Source of the DNA: Dillenia suffruticosa
Taxonomy: Eukaryota > Streptophyta > Magnoliopsida > Dilleniales > Dilleniaceae
Reading direction: 5' to 3'
Assembly: GCA_033439265.1 (NCBI GenBank)
Contig: JAVTVX010000010.1
Span: 27,827,056-27,891,055, forward strand
Length of the DNA: 64,000 nucleotides
The notes beneath the pieces are model-generated. The model was not told the origin of the DNA. It worked only from the letters and a program-made list of their open reading frames with translations, and did no database searches. Below are positions 36,367 to 49,015 of this stretch, piece by piece. Position 1 is the stretch's first letter. Each line of letters begins with the position of its first letter. Both the position numbers and the translations under genes were made by a program.

Positions 36367-38274
36367 CTATTGTGTTTTGAACAGGATTATGGATAGAAAC
36401 CTGGTCAAGTCCAATAACACCTGTGGAAATATCAATATATTCCTTTTAATGTCTCTAACCATATCGCCCCCCGCAAACTTAACATTCTCAAAGAACCAGG
36501 CATTTCCTGACTCAAAAATGACCTTATTTGTGGGATCATAACATTTGTACCCCTTAGATTTTTTAGAGTATCCTACAAAATAGCAGCTAACAGTCTTAGC
36601 ATCTAGTTTCCTTTCATTGGGCCTAAAAGGCCTAGCCTCAGCTGGACAACCCCAAACGAGCAAATGCTTCAGGCTAGGACGTCTGCCAGTCCAAAGTTCA
36701 TAGGGGGCTTTGGTAGTTGCCTTAGTAGGAATCCTGTTTAGAAGGTATGCTGCAATCTTGAGTACCTCTCCCCAGAGTGACTCAGGTAAGACAGAATAAG
36801 CAATCATACTTCTTACCATATCTTGAAGAGTCCTGTTTCATCGTTCAGCAATATCATTCATGGCGGGTGAGCTAGGCATGCGCAAATGCTTCAGGCTAGG
36901 ACGTCTGCCAGTCCAAAGTTCATAGGGGGCTTTGGTAGTTGCCTTAGTAGGAATCCTGTTTAGAAGGTATGCTGCAATCTTGAGTACCTCTCCCCAGAGT
37001 GACTCAGGTAAGGTAGAATGAGCAATCATACTTCTTACCATATCTTGAAGAGTCCTGTTTCATCGTTCAGCAATATCATTCATGGCGGGTGAGCTAGGCA
37101 TGGTATACTGTGGAACGATACCGCATTCCTCTGGGAAGTGAGCAAACAGTCCTGAACGTTGTTCACATGATCCATCATTTCTGCCATAGTATTCTCTACC
37201 ACGGTCAGATCTGACTTTCTTAATTCGTTTGCCAAGTTGGTTTTCAACTTCTGCTTTATAAATTTTGAACATATCCAGAGATTAGAACTTTTCTGTAAGG
37301 AGATAAATGTAGTCATATCTTAAATAATCGTCTATGAACGTGATAAAATATCGTTGACCATTCTAAGAAGCCGAAGGGAATGGTTCAGAAATATTCGTAT
37401 GAATCAGTTCTAAGACGTCTGAAGTCCTGTTGGCCTTGTAATTCCTTTTATTAGTTTTTTTACCCTTTATACAATTTACACAAATGTCAAAATCTGTGAA
37501 ATCAAGGGAATTAGAAATTCCTTCTGATACAATTCTCTCTATTCTCTGTTTGGAAATATGACCTAATCTTTTATGCCATAACGAGGAGGAATTCTCATTG
37601 ATTAATTTGCGCCTTACATTTCGAGTATCAGTATGCAGAGATTCATTAAAACAAGCCACAATATCAAGTAAATAAAGATTATCAAATCGTAATAAAGAAC
37701 CGGAATCAACTAATTTTGAATCAAGAAACAAACTAACTTTCTCATTTCCGAAAGAACAAATAAAACCAAATTTGTCCAATACAGAAATAGAAATCAAATT
37801 CCGTCCGAAAGACGGTACAATAAATGTTTCATGCAAATCCAAAAAGAATCCGGTCCTTAATGATCTAAACCGTCCTATGGCTTCAACTGGAACCTTATTG
37901 TCATCGCCTACGTAGATGTATCTTTCACCATCATTTGACGTTCGATAATTTAGGCAACCCTGCATGGACATACTGATGTGAGTGGTTGCAGCGGAATCTA
38001 GCCACCAAGTATGTCCTGGTACTGAAATTAAATTAACCTCAGAACAAATCAAAGATAGAGGCATACCTTTCTTTGTATGCCAGGCGTGATAATTGGTACA
38101 CTCATTCTTTCTATATCCCTCAGCACCACAAAAGAAACATCCTTTCTTTTCCAGTTCATCTGGTACCTTTTGTTGCTTCTTCTGAGGTGTCGTACTTGCA
38201 GCATCCTTAGCGAGCTTCCTTTTCTTGCCTTTGATCGAGACTAAGTGAGCACTTTCTGTCCGATCTCGCTTCAA
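36367..38274 (-). pseudogene. copia-2 gag zinc finger, protease and integrase region
   Basis: Minus-strand frame 38274-37363 holds a CCHC-like knuckle (CFFCGAEGYRKNEC), a protease site read as DSAATTH (DSG changed to DSA), and the pre-integrase finger (LWHKRLGHISKQRI...CVNC). The integrase core continues leftward in broken frames to 36367 and contains an in-frame 222-bp tandem duplication. Confidence 0.87.
36661..37104 (-). repeat. 222-bp in-frame tandem duplication in copia-2 integrase
   Basis: Units 36661-36882 and 36883-37104 are nearly identical (two or three substitutions) and 222 bp is a multiple of three. Both encode the segment with LNRIPTKATTKAPYELW. Confidence 0.93.
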
Positions 38275-38933
38275 TCGTTCCTCTTCTTGGACACAGTGAG
38301 AGATAAACTCATTCAGAGACTAAGTCTTTTTTTGATAATTATAGCTCACTTTAAACTGATTAAACTGTCCCGGAAGAGATATTAAAACCAAATGCACAAA
38401 CAAGTCCTTAGAGAGATCAAGCTTGAGTGCTCATAACTTTGAAGCGATATGAGACATCTCCATAATATACTCCATAATATTGTCTTGACCTTTATACTTC
38501 ATTGATACAAGATTTGCCAAAAGTGTACCAATTTCTGACTTTTCATTCTTGGCAAACCTTTTTTCAATATCAGCAAGGAAGTTCTTAGCTATAGTAATAG
38601 CATTAGATATAGTGTCCCCTAAAACTTTCTGGGATGGCATTCTTCATAATCATGAGATTAATGCGATTCGATCTCTCCCACCTTTCAAACTCCCTATTTT
38701 CATCAGAGATACTCTTATCTGTCATTGGTGGAGGACAGTCAGTCCATAACGCAAAGTCCATATCCATAACCCAGAGAACAATCAGAAGATTTTATCACCA
38801 TGATTTGAAGTTTGAGCCATTCAACATGGGAATAGAGTTGAGTTGGGTATTGATATTGGTAGAAATAGTGTTAACTGTCAAAATAGAGAACGATGATCAA
38901 TATATACTCAAACGGAACTTTAAAACCAAATAA
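38275..38933 (-). pseudogene. copia-2 gag relic
   Basis: Minus-strand reading near 38870-38640 shows the copia gag start (LNSIPMLNGSNFKSW) followed by a stop. The frame 38640-38431 continues with gag helices. Interrupted. Confidence 0.75.
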
Positions 38934-38939
38934 ATTCAA

Positions 38940-40133
38940 ATATGAGAAATTCTCATCATAAGATACCGATAACTCAATTAATATTTATCTTTGGACAAAA
39001 TAATTAACTTATAAATGGTATCTTAATATAGTAATCAAACACTGACAATAAGAGCATGTGAAACAACTATTTTCCTTTGGGCCGAATCACATGATAAAAC
39101 CGAAAAATTGTCACGCATTTATTACCACAATGTACACATGCAATTCTGTCAAATATGAACTTTCCTTTGGACCGATCGGTATCCACATGAATTGCATACA
39201 CACAATCTCTTATATCCCAAAAATAAATTAATTTCTACAAGAGAGATCACTTTGGTGATATGTTGATTCAATTAATGTATCTCGAAATATATACAAAACC
39301 ATACTCATATTTGAATAACATCCGTAATTGGAAAAAAATCCAATTTTATCGTGATGGACTCAATATCTGGAGGATTGGGCCATTTAAAGTCCAATCTTAT
39401 AAATTTTAAATTGGACCCGAAAAAGGAAACTCAATGTTATTAAATCTATCTCCATCGTTTTTCTTTTCCATCCCTATATCTTCGTTGTCGGCATAAAACC
39501 AAAGTTTTAACATTTTGCCAACAACTGATCCAAAACTTGGCCAATCCCTATTCTGTAGCAGAGGACACCAGAAAAGTTCCCAGGTAGATGGTGAATTCAT
39601 TTAGAACTGCTTAAAAACCAACCAATTTTAGACTTATCTCCGTCTTCTTGACAGAACTTTTCTAGATATGTCATGCCATCGCATACTAAAAGAATGACCA
39701 ATTTTGAATATAAAAGAGACAGTAAAGAATGATAAGGATGAAAATGGGTTCAATTAAGTCCAATGAGTTCCAAAACTTTTTATATCCAAGATTGAGTCTG
39801 TTTGGGCCCAAAATGGCCCATATCCCCTTTTTTTTTTGGTGACGTAGATTTGCAATAAAAGAAAAGTTTCATTTTATTAGAATCTAAAAGTTTTATACTA
39901 AAATTGGGATATCATTCTTTAAAAAAAAAGTAAACTAAAATATGAAAATTTCCTTTATTTTTTTTTTTGTTTCCCAAAACAAAAGTTTCCTTAAATTTTT
40001 TTTTAAGTCGATGGGACCAAAAAAAAAAAATCAATTTCCTTTTAAAAAATATTTGTCCAGGAAAGTGATAGATAACAAAGATTCTTGTATAAAAAAATAA
40101 ACAACTTTTCTTAAAAGAAAAATTAACTTCCTT

Positions 40134-40189
<56 letters not shown>

Positions 40190-40459
40190 CCAAAAGTACT
40201 TGCCATGTTCCAGTGTTCTCGGAGCTACAATTTATTCATTTTTTTCTATTCTGTTTCACACAAAAAAGAAAGTCCTCCTTTTTTGTGATAAAAAAAAATA
40301 CCCTTTTTGAAGTACCGAATGTTGATTTTGATAAAAAAATTTTCCAATTTTTTAGAAACACTGGATGTCGACTTTTAATAAGAACCGAAGGTCGACTTTA
40401 AATAAAAATTTTCCATAACATTTTCCTTTATTGAAATCCACAAAAAAAAACTTGAATAT

Positions 40460-40493
<34 letters not shown>

Positions 40494-40613
40494 TTTTTTT
40501 TCCCTAAAACCAAAATATCAAAAAAAAAAGTTCATAAAATACTAAAATCATAGTAAATCTTAAATATACAGAAAAATCCCGATGATTCAAACATGAGAGG
40601 CTCTTATACCACT
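38940..40613 (-). other. copia-2 untranslated leader with TA microsatellites
   Basis: AT-rich stretch between gag and the 5' LTR, with a long (TA)n tract at about 40136-40186 and another near 40456-40490. No ORF of interest. Confidence 0.7.
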
Positions 40614-41233
40614 TGTTGGGAAAACTTACTTGATGCAAAAATATGTCAAATATCGTGTTAAATTATCAGAATCAAAACTTAATAATTAAAAAAATCTAAA
40701 ATTCAAGTTGGATGGAAATGTACCTGACTTTATAGCCAGAAACTGAATAGAATATAAACTTGATTTGACTTTCGTCTGGACAGAATCCCGACCACGGCCT
40801 TCCAGGTCAAATGTATTCTCACAAAAATCTCTCTATATGATGGGAGTATTAGGGAGAAGAGTAATTCACTGATCCAGTGACCATAACCCTTATTTATAGT
40901 TGTAGGGATGACTTTACTTCCAAATTCATAATTGGAATTTGCCTATTTAGCTTATTTAAGTTATCTTATCCGATTCACATGAATTTAGGTAACTTTCATA
41001 CTATTTTTAAGTCACCCTTAAACATTTCCTATTTAACCCATTATAAATAGTAAATGTTCATTGGTATCTACACATTTATTTATTTCTATATCTTTTGAGA
41101 TATTTAAACTCAAATTACTGAATTTTTCAAATTTACCAAATCATTTTTATATGGGTTTATTTTATGGGCTTGACAGTATGCAATACATAATTATTTTAAC
41201 ATATAAGCCTAATATTGAATTAATGATCCAACA
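40614..41233 (-). repeat. copia-2 5' LTR
   Basis: 620-bp partner of 33618-34236, followed directly by ATGTG and the rest of the interrupted exon. Confidence 0.93.
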
Positions 41234-41640
41234 ATGTGAACTTCCATAATGCTGCAATAGGAAACCTTCTGGTGTCAGACGTGCCCAGCTCATGCAGAGT
41301 TCTTTTCGTCCATCCTTTGGACAAATCAATTTTCAGTAACCAGTCTATTCCACATGCTATGAATGGATATTATTCGAATTTCGTGTTCATTGATGTCACA
41401 AACCATTCGGTTACCGACATCAACAGTGCAATGCTAAAGGGGTTTTTACTTGATTCTGGCAATTAGGGAGTGCTTCGAGGTGGAAACTTATTATTACCGT
41501 GTGAGTTTGTTTTCTTCACTAATGCTTTATATAATGCGTGTCGTGTGTGCTCATGCATGCTGTTTCTTTCTCTCTTTCTTTTTTTCTTTCAGTTACTAAA
41601 TAAGATGTTGAGTCTAGGTTTCTTGGCTCTGTTATGTAGC

Positions 41641-41924
41641 TGTTGAGAAATAGTTATTGAGCTAAATTCAGCAAGTAGTTAGTTTGTTAGTTTGTTAGTT
41701 TGTTAGTTTGTTGTTTGTTAGTTTGTTAGTTTGTTAAGAAGTTAGTTTGTTAGTTCAACAGTTAGCCATTTTGGTTTTGAAGCTGAGCAGTTGAGGTAGG
41801 CAGTTAGTGTTAGTTCCTTCCTTGTATAAATAGATCCCTCCTATTACAGAATGGAGGTATGACTCTATAGCAGCATTGTTGATGTTGTAGCCCAAAACCA
41901 ATATACTTAGCTCATATTTTAACA
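41641..41924 (+). repeat. copia-3 5' LTR
   Basis: TG...CA, 284 bp, with a minisatellite of TAGTTTGT units at about 41682-41745 and a TATAAATAG box near 41825. Confidence 0.95.
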
Positions 41925-41936
41925 TGGTATCAGAGC
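41925..41936 (+). other. copia-3 primer binding site
   Basis: TGGTATCAGAGC immediately after the 5' LTR, complementary to initiator tRNA-Met. Confidence 0.93.
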
Positions 41937-41957
41937 AATTTGTATAAGATCTATGTG

Positions 41958-42985
41958 AAAATGCAACGAACAGATAAAAATCCTATAGGAAGAGGAGAAA
42001 GGCCAGAAACTATGGAAGATTCAAACTCACAGATTGATGTCAATCATCCACTATTTCTTCATCCTTCTGATACGCCTGGTATTCATCTTGTATCTTACCA
42101 ATTAGCAGGGACAGAGAGCTATATTGTGTGGAGTAGAGCAATGCGAATTGCTTTACTAGCAAAGAACAAACTAGGCTTTGTGGATGGTACTTGTATCAGA
42201 GAAGATTTTGCAGGAAAGTTTCATGATCAATGGGAAAGATGCAATGCGACGGTTCTATCCTGGATTCTCAATACTGTAACAAAGGAACTGTCAAATGGAA
42301 TTGTTTTTGCTACTAATGCATGCTCAGTTTGGAAGGATCTGAAGGAAAGATTTGATAAGGTCAATGGGTCTAGAATCTTCTTTCTTCACAAACAAATCTC
42401 AACTATAGAACAAGGAAGTACCTCAATTTTAGTTTTTTTCAATAAGTTTCGACTGTTATGGGACGAATATGAGGCACTAATTCCATTGCCAACTTGTTCC
42501 TGCGAAAATTCAAAAGAATACATACAACACATGCAACAACAGAGATTGCTGCAGTTCCTGATGGGATTAAATGAAACCTACAGTGCAGTTCGCAGTCAAA
42601 TTCTATTAATGGTTCCGTTGCCTTCAATAAATCAAGCTTACTCAATGTTGTTGATGCAGGAAGAATCTAAACACTCTTATACAGGAACAATGACCAACAA
42701 TCCACTTGAAACAGCTGCCCTTTATTCAGCAAACAACTAAAAGAAAAAATTTGATGGAATCTGTAATAATTGTCACAAGAAGGGACACAAAAGGGAAAAT
42801 TGCTATCGATTGATTGGATTTCCATCAGATTTCAAATTCACCAAGAAAAAGGACTTTAAAGGTTCAGTTTCAACTGCTGCGAATATGATTGCTAATGATG
42901 AAGAAGCCTTGCAACAAGTTCCAATGTTCACTCAATCTCAATATCAACAGATTCTTGAGCTACTGAGCAAAGATTCAATAGTGTA
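41958..42985 (+). pseudogene. copia-3 gag
   Basis: Capsid-like gag with the usual YIVWSRAMRIALLAKNKLGF segment, open to a TAA at 42738-42740. It resumes in the same frame with a CCHC zinc knuckle (CNNCHKKGHKRENC, from 42762). A frame break near 42985 separates it from protease. One nonsense mutation plus one frameshift. Confidence 0.9.
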
Positions 42986-42999
42986 ACCACTAGCCAATC

Positions 43000-45073
43000 T
43001 TTATTTACTTCTAATATCACATGGATCCTGGACACAGGTGCAACTTGCCACATGATATCTGATCTGAAGTACCTTGATTCTTATTCCTCATATGCTTCTA
43101 ACTCCAATCTTATTAAATTGCCTAATGGAACCTTTAGCAAAGCAACTCACATTGGAACTTATATCATATCACCAAATCACAGTTTAAATGATGTGTTTTA
43201 TGTTCCTGAGTTTCGGTTTAATCTCATTTCAGTTTCAAAATTGACCAAAGATTGGAATTGCTCTGTCAATTTCTTCCCTAATTTCTGTATCATCCAGGAT
43301 CTCTCAAATGGGAAGGTGAAAAGGATTGGTAAAGCACACAATGGTCTATATCTGTATACTGAGGTGAAGGAGACAGCAAGAAATTACATATCTTCCTCCT
43401 GTATGAGCACACAAAAGCATGATCTGACTGATCTTTGGCATAGACGCTTGGGACATGCATCTTATGTCAAAATGAATCAGATTCCTTTAATAAAAGATCA
43501 TGCATTTAACAGATATCATATTTCTCAATGTCCAGTTTGTCCACTTGCAAAGCAAACCAGATTACCATTCCCTATTAGTACATCTCGAGCAACTTGCCCT
43601 TTTTCCCTTGTTCGTATTGATCTATGGGGTCCTTACCACACAGCAACTCATAATGGTAACAAATTTTTCTTGACCATAGTAGATGATTATACTCGTGTCA
43701 CTTGGACATTCCTACTTAAATTTAAGAGTGATGCAATCATTTCACTTAAACAATTCATTAGTCTAGTGAAGACACAATTTGGAAAACAAATTCAGACCAT
43801 ACGATCAGACAATGGTTCTGAATTTTTCAACACTGAATGTCGTTCTCTGTTCAATGAACTTGGGATCATTCATCAAAGCACGTGCACATACACTCCACAG
43901 CAAAATGGGATAGCTGAAAGGAAACATAAATATCTACTTGAGATTGCAAGATCTTTGAAGTTTCAGTCAAATATACCAGTTAAATTTTGGCGGGATTGTA
44001 TCCTGACAGCAACATACTTAGTAAATAGGCTTCCATCTATGGTTACTTTTGGAAAAACACCTCATGAGATGCTATATCATAAAGCCTCTAATCTTTCTCA
44101 TCTGAGAGTTTTTGGCTGCCTATGCTATTCAACCATACCAAATGTGCAGGACAAGTTTGCACCAAGAGCTGCTCCTTGTGTCCTTCTAGGCTATTCTGAA
44201 ACTCAGAAAGGATATAAACTTCTGAATCTAGTCTCTAAGTCATTATTTGTCAATAGGGATGTCATTTTCCATGAAGACATATTTCCTTTCACATTTCAGA
44301 ATAAGGATTCGCCTATATTCCCAGCCACAGAAAATTCAATGTCAGACTATGATTTTCTACACATCCCATCTCCAAATCAATCATCAACTGACATTGATTC
44401 AGTTAGTAATTCAGATATTGCTCCTACATCTGTTCCGAATATCCCTATGTCTGATATTCAAGCTCTTACAAATGTTGATCCTCCCAGGAAGTCTGCACGA
44501 CCCATTAAACCTCCTATATGGACAAAAGACTATGTGTGCAATAGCAGTTCTTTGACATCCATACCAGCATTCAAAACAAATTCTATTGCTAATCATGTTT
44601 CATATTGCCATTTACCTCCTCACACCCAAGCATATCTTGCATCAATTTCAAACACTATTGAACCACAGACCTATCATGAAGCAATTAAAGACAGTAGATG
44701 GATAGAAGCTATGAAATCAGAAATACAGGCTTTAGAAGAAAATCATACATGGCAAATTGTAGCCTTACCTCCAGGAAAAGTGGCAATTGGATGTAAATGG
44801 GTATACAAAATCAAGTATAAATCAAATGGTGAGATTGAAAGGTTTAAAGCAAGGTTAGTAGCTAAGGGCTACAATCAGAAACCTGGAATCGACTTTACTG
44901 ACACCTTTTCTCTTGTGGTTAAGATGGTCACAATCAGAACAATTATTTCTTTGGCAGCAATCTATCAGTGGCCTCTATTTCAAATGGATGTCTATAATGC
45001 TTTTTTACAAGGGGACTTACTTGAAGAAGTTTATATGGAATTACCACAAGGATTTGGCAGACGGGGAGAATAA
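43000..45073 (+). pseudogene. copia-3 protease, integrase and start of reverse transcriptase
   Basis: Long open frame (43052-45073, readable from about 43015). It has protease DTGATCH, pre-integrase finger (LWHRRLGHASYVKM...CPVC), integrase core (DLWGPYH, SDNGSEF, QNGIAERKH) and the first RT blocks (WVYKIKYKSNGEIERFKARL, MDVYNAFLQGDL). A one-base insertion near 45050-45060 ends it. Confidence 0.93.
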
Positions 45074-46239
45074 CAATGTGGTCTGCAAATTGCATAAATC
45101 TTTGTATGGTCTGAAGCAAGCATCTCGCCAGTGGAACCTGAAGTTAACTCAGGCTTTAATCCAAGCTGATTATTGCCAAAGCAGGCATGATTATTCACTT
45201 TTTACAAAGAAGAATGGTGAAAGAATTGTGATATTATTGGTATATGTGGATGACTTGCTGATAACAGGAAATGACAAATCGATGATTGATGAATTGAAAG
45301 AAGTATTACAAAGAAATTCAGAATTAAAGACCTAGGAGACTTGAAATACTTTCTTGGTATTGAGGTTGTCAGATCTGATAAGGGAATAATTCTCAATCAG
45401 AGAAAGTATGCTCTGGAGCTCATTTCAGAAACAGGACTTGCAGGGTCAAAACCAATTCAGTCTCCATCGGAGCAAAACCTTAAATTGACCACAGTGGAAT
45501 ATGATGAAAGTAGGAAATACAAACATGCTAGTGAAGAAGACCTCTTGATTAAAGATCCCTCAAGATATCAGAGATTGATTGGAAGATTGCTGTACTTAAC
45601 TACAACAAGACCAGATATTACATTTGCTATCCAACATTTGAGTCAGTTTATGCATAAACCAAAGCAGTCTCACTTAAATGCAGCACTAAGAATAGTTCGA
45701 TATGTGAAGAATAGTCCAGGACAAGGAATTTTCTTTCCATCCACAAGCAAAATGCAGCTTACTGCATATTGTGACTCAGATTGGGCATCATGTCCAATGT
45801 CAAGGAGATCAGTCACAGGTTTTTGTATCAAAATTGGTGAATCCCTTATTTCATGGAAGTCAAAAAACAAGGCACAGTATCAAGATCTTCAGCTGAAGCA
45901 GAGTACAGAAGTATGGCTGCTACGGTCTCAGAAGTACTATGGTTAACTGGGTTGTTACATGAGCTTGGATATGAAAATTTAGGACCTGCAAACTTATATT
46001 GTGACAGCAAAGCTGCTATACATATTGCCTCAAATCCAATATTTCATGAAAGGACAAAACATATCGAAATTGTTTGTCATCTCGTTCGAGAAAAGATTCA
46101 GAAAGGTCTCATTATCACAAAGCATATTTCTTCAAAAGAACAAGTGGCAGACATAATGACAAAAGGTCTGGCAGTGCATCAACACAAATATCTTCTTTCC
46201 AAGTTGGGAGTTCTAGATATATATCACTCACCAACTTGA
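45074..46239 (+). pseudogene. copia-3 reverse transcriptase C-terminal part and RNase H
   Basis: Three successive frames hold SLYGLKQASRQW and YVDDLLITG (45240-45265), then DLGDLKYFLGIEV after a frameshift near 45320. The RNase H follows with YCDSDWASCP, and after another shift near 45870 SSAEAEYRSMA to a normal-looking stop at 46237-46239, shortly before the polypurine tract. Confidence 0.9.
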
Positions 46240-46679
46240 GGGGGAATGTTGAGAAATAGTTATTGAGCAAAATTCAGCAAGTAGTTAGTTTGTTAGTTTG
46301 TTAGTTTGTTAGTTTGTTTGTTAGTTTGTTAGTTTGTTAGTTTGTTAAGAAGTTAGTTTGTTAGTTCAACAGTTAGCCATTTTGGTTTTGAAGCTGAGCA
46401 GTTGAGGTAGGCAGTTAGTGTTAGTTCTTTCCTTGTATAAATAGATCCCTCCTGTTACAGAATGGAGGTATGACTCTCACTACAAAAAAAACACATTTTT
46501 TGCGACGAAATTTAGCGATAAATTTTTTTCGTTGCAAATTTGCGACGAATTTAGCGACGAAATATTTTTTCATCGTTATTTCTAACGAAATTTCCAACGA
46601 AAAAAAAGTCGTAGCTAATTTAGAGACGACCGGAAATTTGTCGCTAATTTTGCGACGAATTTCAACATTCGTCGCTAAT

Positions 46680-49015
46680 TTTGCGACGAATTCTGAGATT
46701 CGTCGCTAATTTTGCCACGAATTTTGAAATTCGTCGCTAATTTTGAAAATAATAAAATAAAATAAAATATTAATATATATTAATTAATTAATTAATTAAT
46801 TTTGCGACGAATTTCAAAATTCGTAGAAAAATTAGCGACGAATCTCAGAATTCGTCGCAAAAGTTGAAAAATAATAAAATAAAATAAAATTTTAATATAT
46901 ATTAATTAATTAATTAATTAATTTTGCGACGAATTTCAAAATTCGTGGTAAATTTTGCGACGAATTTCAAAATTCGTCGCAAAATTTTGAAAATAATAAA
47001 ATAAAATAAAATTTAAATATATATTAATTAATTAATTAATTAATTTTGCGACGAATTTCAAAATTCGTGGCAAATTTTGTTACGAATTTCAAAATTCGTC
47101 GCAAAATTTTGAAAATAATAAAATAAAATAAAATTTTAACATATATTAATTAATTAATTAATTAATTTTGCGACGAATTTCAAAATTCGTCCCAAAATTT
47201 TGAAAATAATAAAATAAAATAAAATTTTAAGATATATTAATTAATTAATTAATTAATTTTGCGATTAATTTCAAAATTCGTGGCAAAATTTGCGACGAGT
47301 TTCAAAATTCGTCGCAAAATTTTGAAAATAATAAAATAAAATAAAATTTTAATATATATTAATTAATTAATTAATTAATTTTGCGACGAATTTCAAAATT
47401 CGTCGCAAAATTTTGAAAATAATAAAATAAAATAAAATAATATATATTAATTAATTAATTTTGCGACGAATTTCAAAATTCGTCGCAAAATTTTGAAAAT
47501 AATAAAATAAAATAAAATTTTAAGGTATATTAATTAATTAATTAATTAATTTTGCGACGAATTTCAAAATTCGTGGCAAATTTTGCGACGAATTTCAAAA
47601 TTCGTCGCAAAATTTTGAAAATAATAAAATAAAATAAAATTTTAACATATATTAATTAATTAATTAATTAATTTTGCGACGAATTTCAAAATTCGTCCCA
47701 AAATTTTGAAAATAATAAAATAAAATAAAATTGTAATATATATTAATTAATTAATTAATTAATTTTGCGACGAATTTCAAAATTCGTCGCAAAATTTTGA
47801 AAATAATAAAATAAAATAAAATTTTAATATTAATTAATTAATTAATTAATTAATTTTGCGACGAATTTCAAAATTCGTCGCAAAAGTTGAAAAATAGTAA
47901 AATAAAATAAAAATTTAATATTAATTAATTAATTAATTAATTAATTTTGCGATAAATTTTAAAATTCGTAGCAAATGTAGCGACGAATTTCAAAATTCGT
48001 CGCAAAATTTGAAAAAAATTAAATAAATTAAAATATTAATATATATTTATTATTTTTTAATTAAAAAAATTATCACATTTATTATTTTTAATTAATATGT
48101 TATATTTTATTTTTATATTATCTTTTCTAAAAATAGTATTATTATTTTTATATATATATTTTTATTTTATTTTAAACTAATATTTTATTATTTTATAATA
48201 AATTGTTATTTTATATTGTTTTATTATTATGTGAAATATGTAAGGGAAAGATAATAAGTAAAAAAAACAATTTATAACAGATACTAACGTTTAACTTGAT
48301 GGTTACATGATCTTAAAGGTTTACGGAAGCGCAAGGGTTCGAACCATGGTGGGAGCAAAGCAGTGGAATTTCTCAAGAATTAAGTGAGGGAGGGCGTGTG
48401 GGTGCCGGCTCGGGCGGGCGTTCGGGCGGATGCTGGCTCGGGCGGGCGGGCGGGCCGGATTCAGGCGGTGGAATTAATTAATTAAATTTGCGACGAATTT
48501 CAAAATTCGTCGCAAACTTAGCGACGGATCTTAGAATTTGTCGCAAAATTTGAAAAATAATAAAATAAAGTAAAATTTTAATATATATTAATTAATTAAT
48601 TAATTAATTTTGCGACGAATTAGGAAATTCGTTGCAAAATTTTGAAAATAATTCAATAAAATAAAATAAAATATTAATATATATTTATTAAATAATTAAT
48701 TAATTTTGCGACGAATTGAGAAATTCGTCGCAAAATTAGCGACGAATTCCAGAATTTGTCGCAAAATTTGAAAAATAAATAAATAAAATAAAATATTAAT
48801 ATATATTCATTAATTAATTAATTAATTTTGCGACGAATTTCAAAATTCGTCGCTAAATTTGAAAAATAATAAAATAAAATAAAATATTAATATATATTTA
48901 TTAAATAATTCATTAATTTTGCAACGAAATTCAGAATTCGTCGCAAATTTTGAAAAATAATTAAATAAATTAAAATATTAATATATATTTATTAATTAAT
49001 TAATTAATTTAGCGA
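46680..49015. repeat. Array of about 18 hairpin-forming units in the CACTA element
   Basis: About 12 units lie left of the GC-rich core (46680-48045) and about 6 to its right (48480-49015). The perfect form of the palindrome has 11-bp arms (GCGACGAATTT). Unit length varies mostly by A/T linker length and by loss of one palindrome arm. The GCGACGAA core also fills both subterminal regions. Confidence 0.9.
48285..48475 (+). other. GC-rich core with tRNA-like A and B boxes inside the CACTA element
   Basis: A-box-like TAACTTGATGG at 48292-48302 and a perfect B-box palindrome GGTTCGAACC at 48336-48345 have tRNA-like spacing. A stretch of GGGCGGGC repeats follows at about 48391-48465. It resembles a captured tRNA-derived head. 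No complete tRNA cloverleaf can be drawn. Confidence 0.6.

Larger units (their letters stand above)
33618..41233 (-). mobile_element. copia-2: full-length, degenerate Ty1/copia retrotransposon
   Basis: About 7.6 kb, read on the minus strand. LTRs of about 620 bp end in ATCCAACA and differ at roughly 50 positions (about 8%). The host sequence ATGTG occurs at both ends; the left LTR appears to have lost one TG. Unit A (near 797-801) is the empty site. It has a polypurine tract (CCCAAGTGGGAGAT) and a tRNA-Met-like primer site (TGGTATAAGAGC). Gag, protease, integrase, RT and RNase H relics lie in copia order and are heavily interrupted. An AT-rich leader of about 1.65 kb separates the 5' LTR from gag. 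Confidence 0.94.

Noticed and set aside
48292-48360. Possible functional tRNA gene at the GGTTCGAACC B box
   Set aside because: The A box is imperfect and no acceptor-stem pairing or anticodon loop of proper geometry could be drawn; kept only as a tRNA-like motif.
46680-49015. CRISPR-like regular array
   Set aside because: Plant nuclear DNA; the spacers are themselves near-identical A/T linkers and the array lies within CACTA ends. It is a tandem repeat, not CRISPR.
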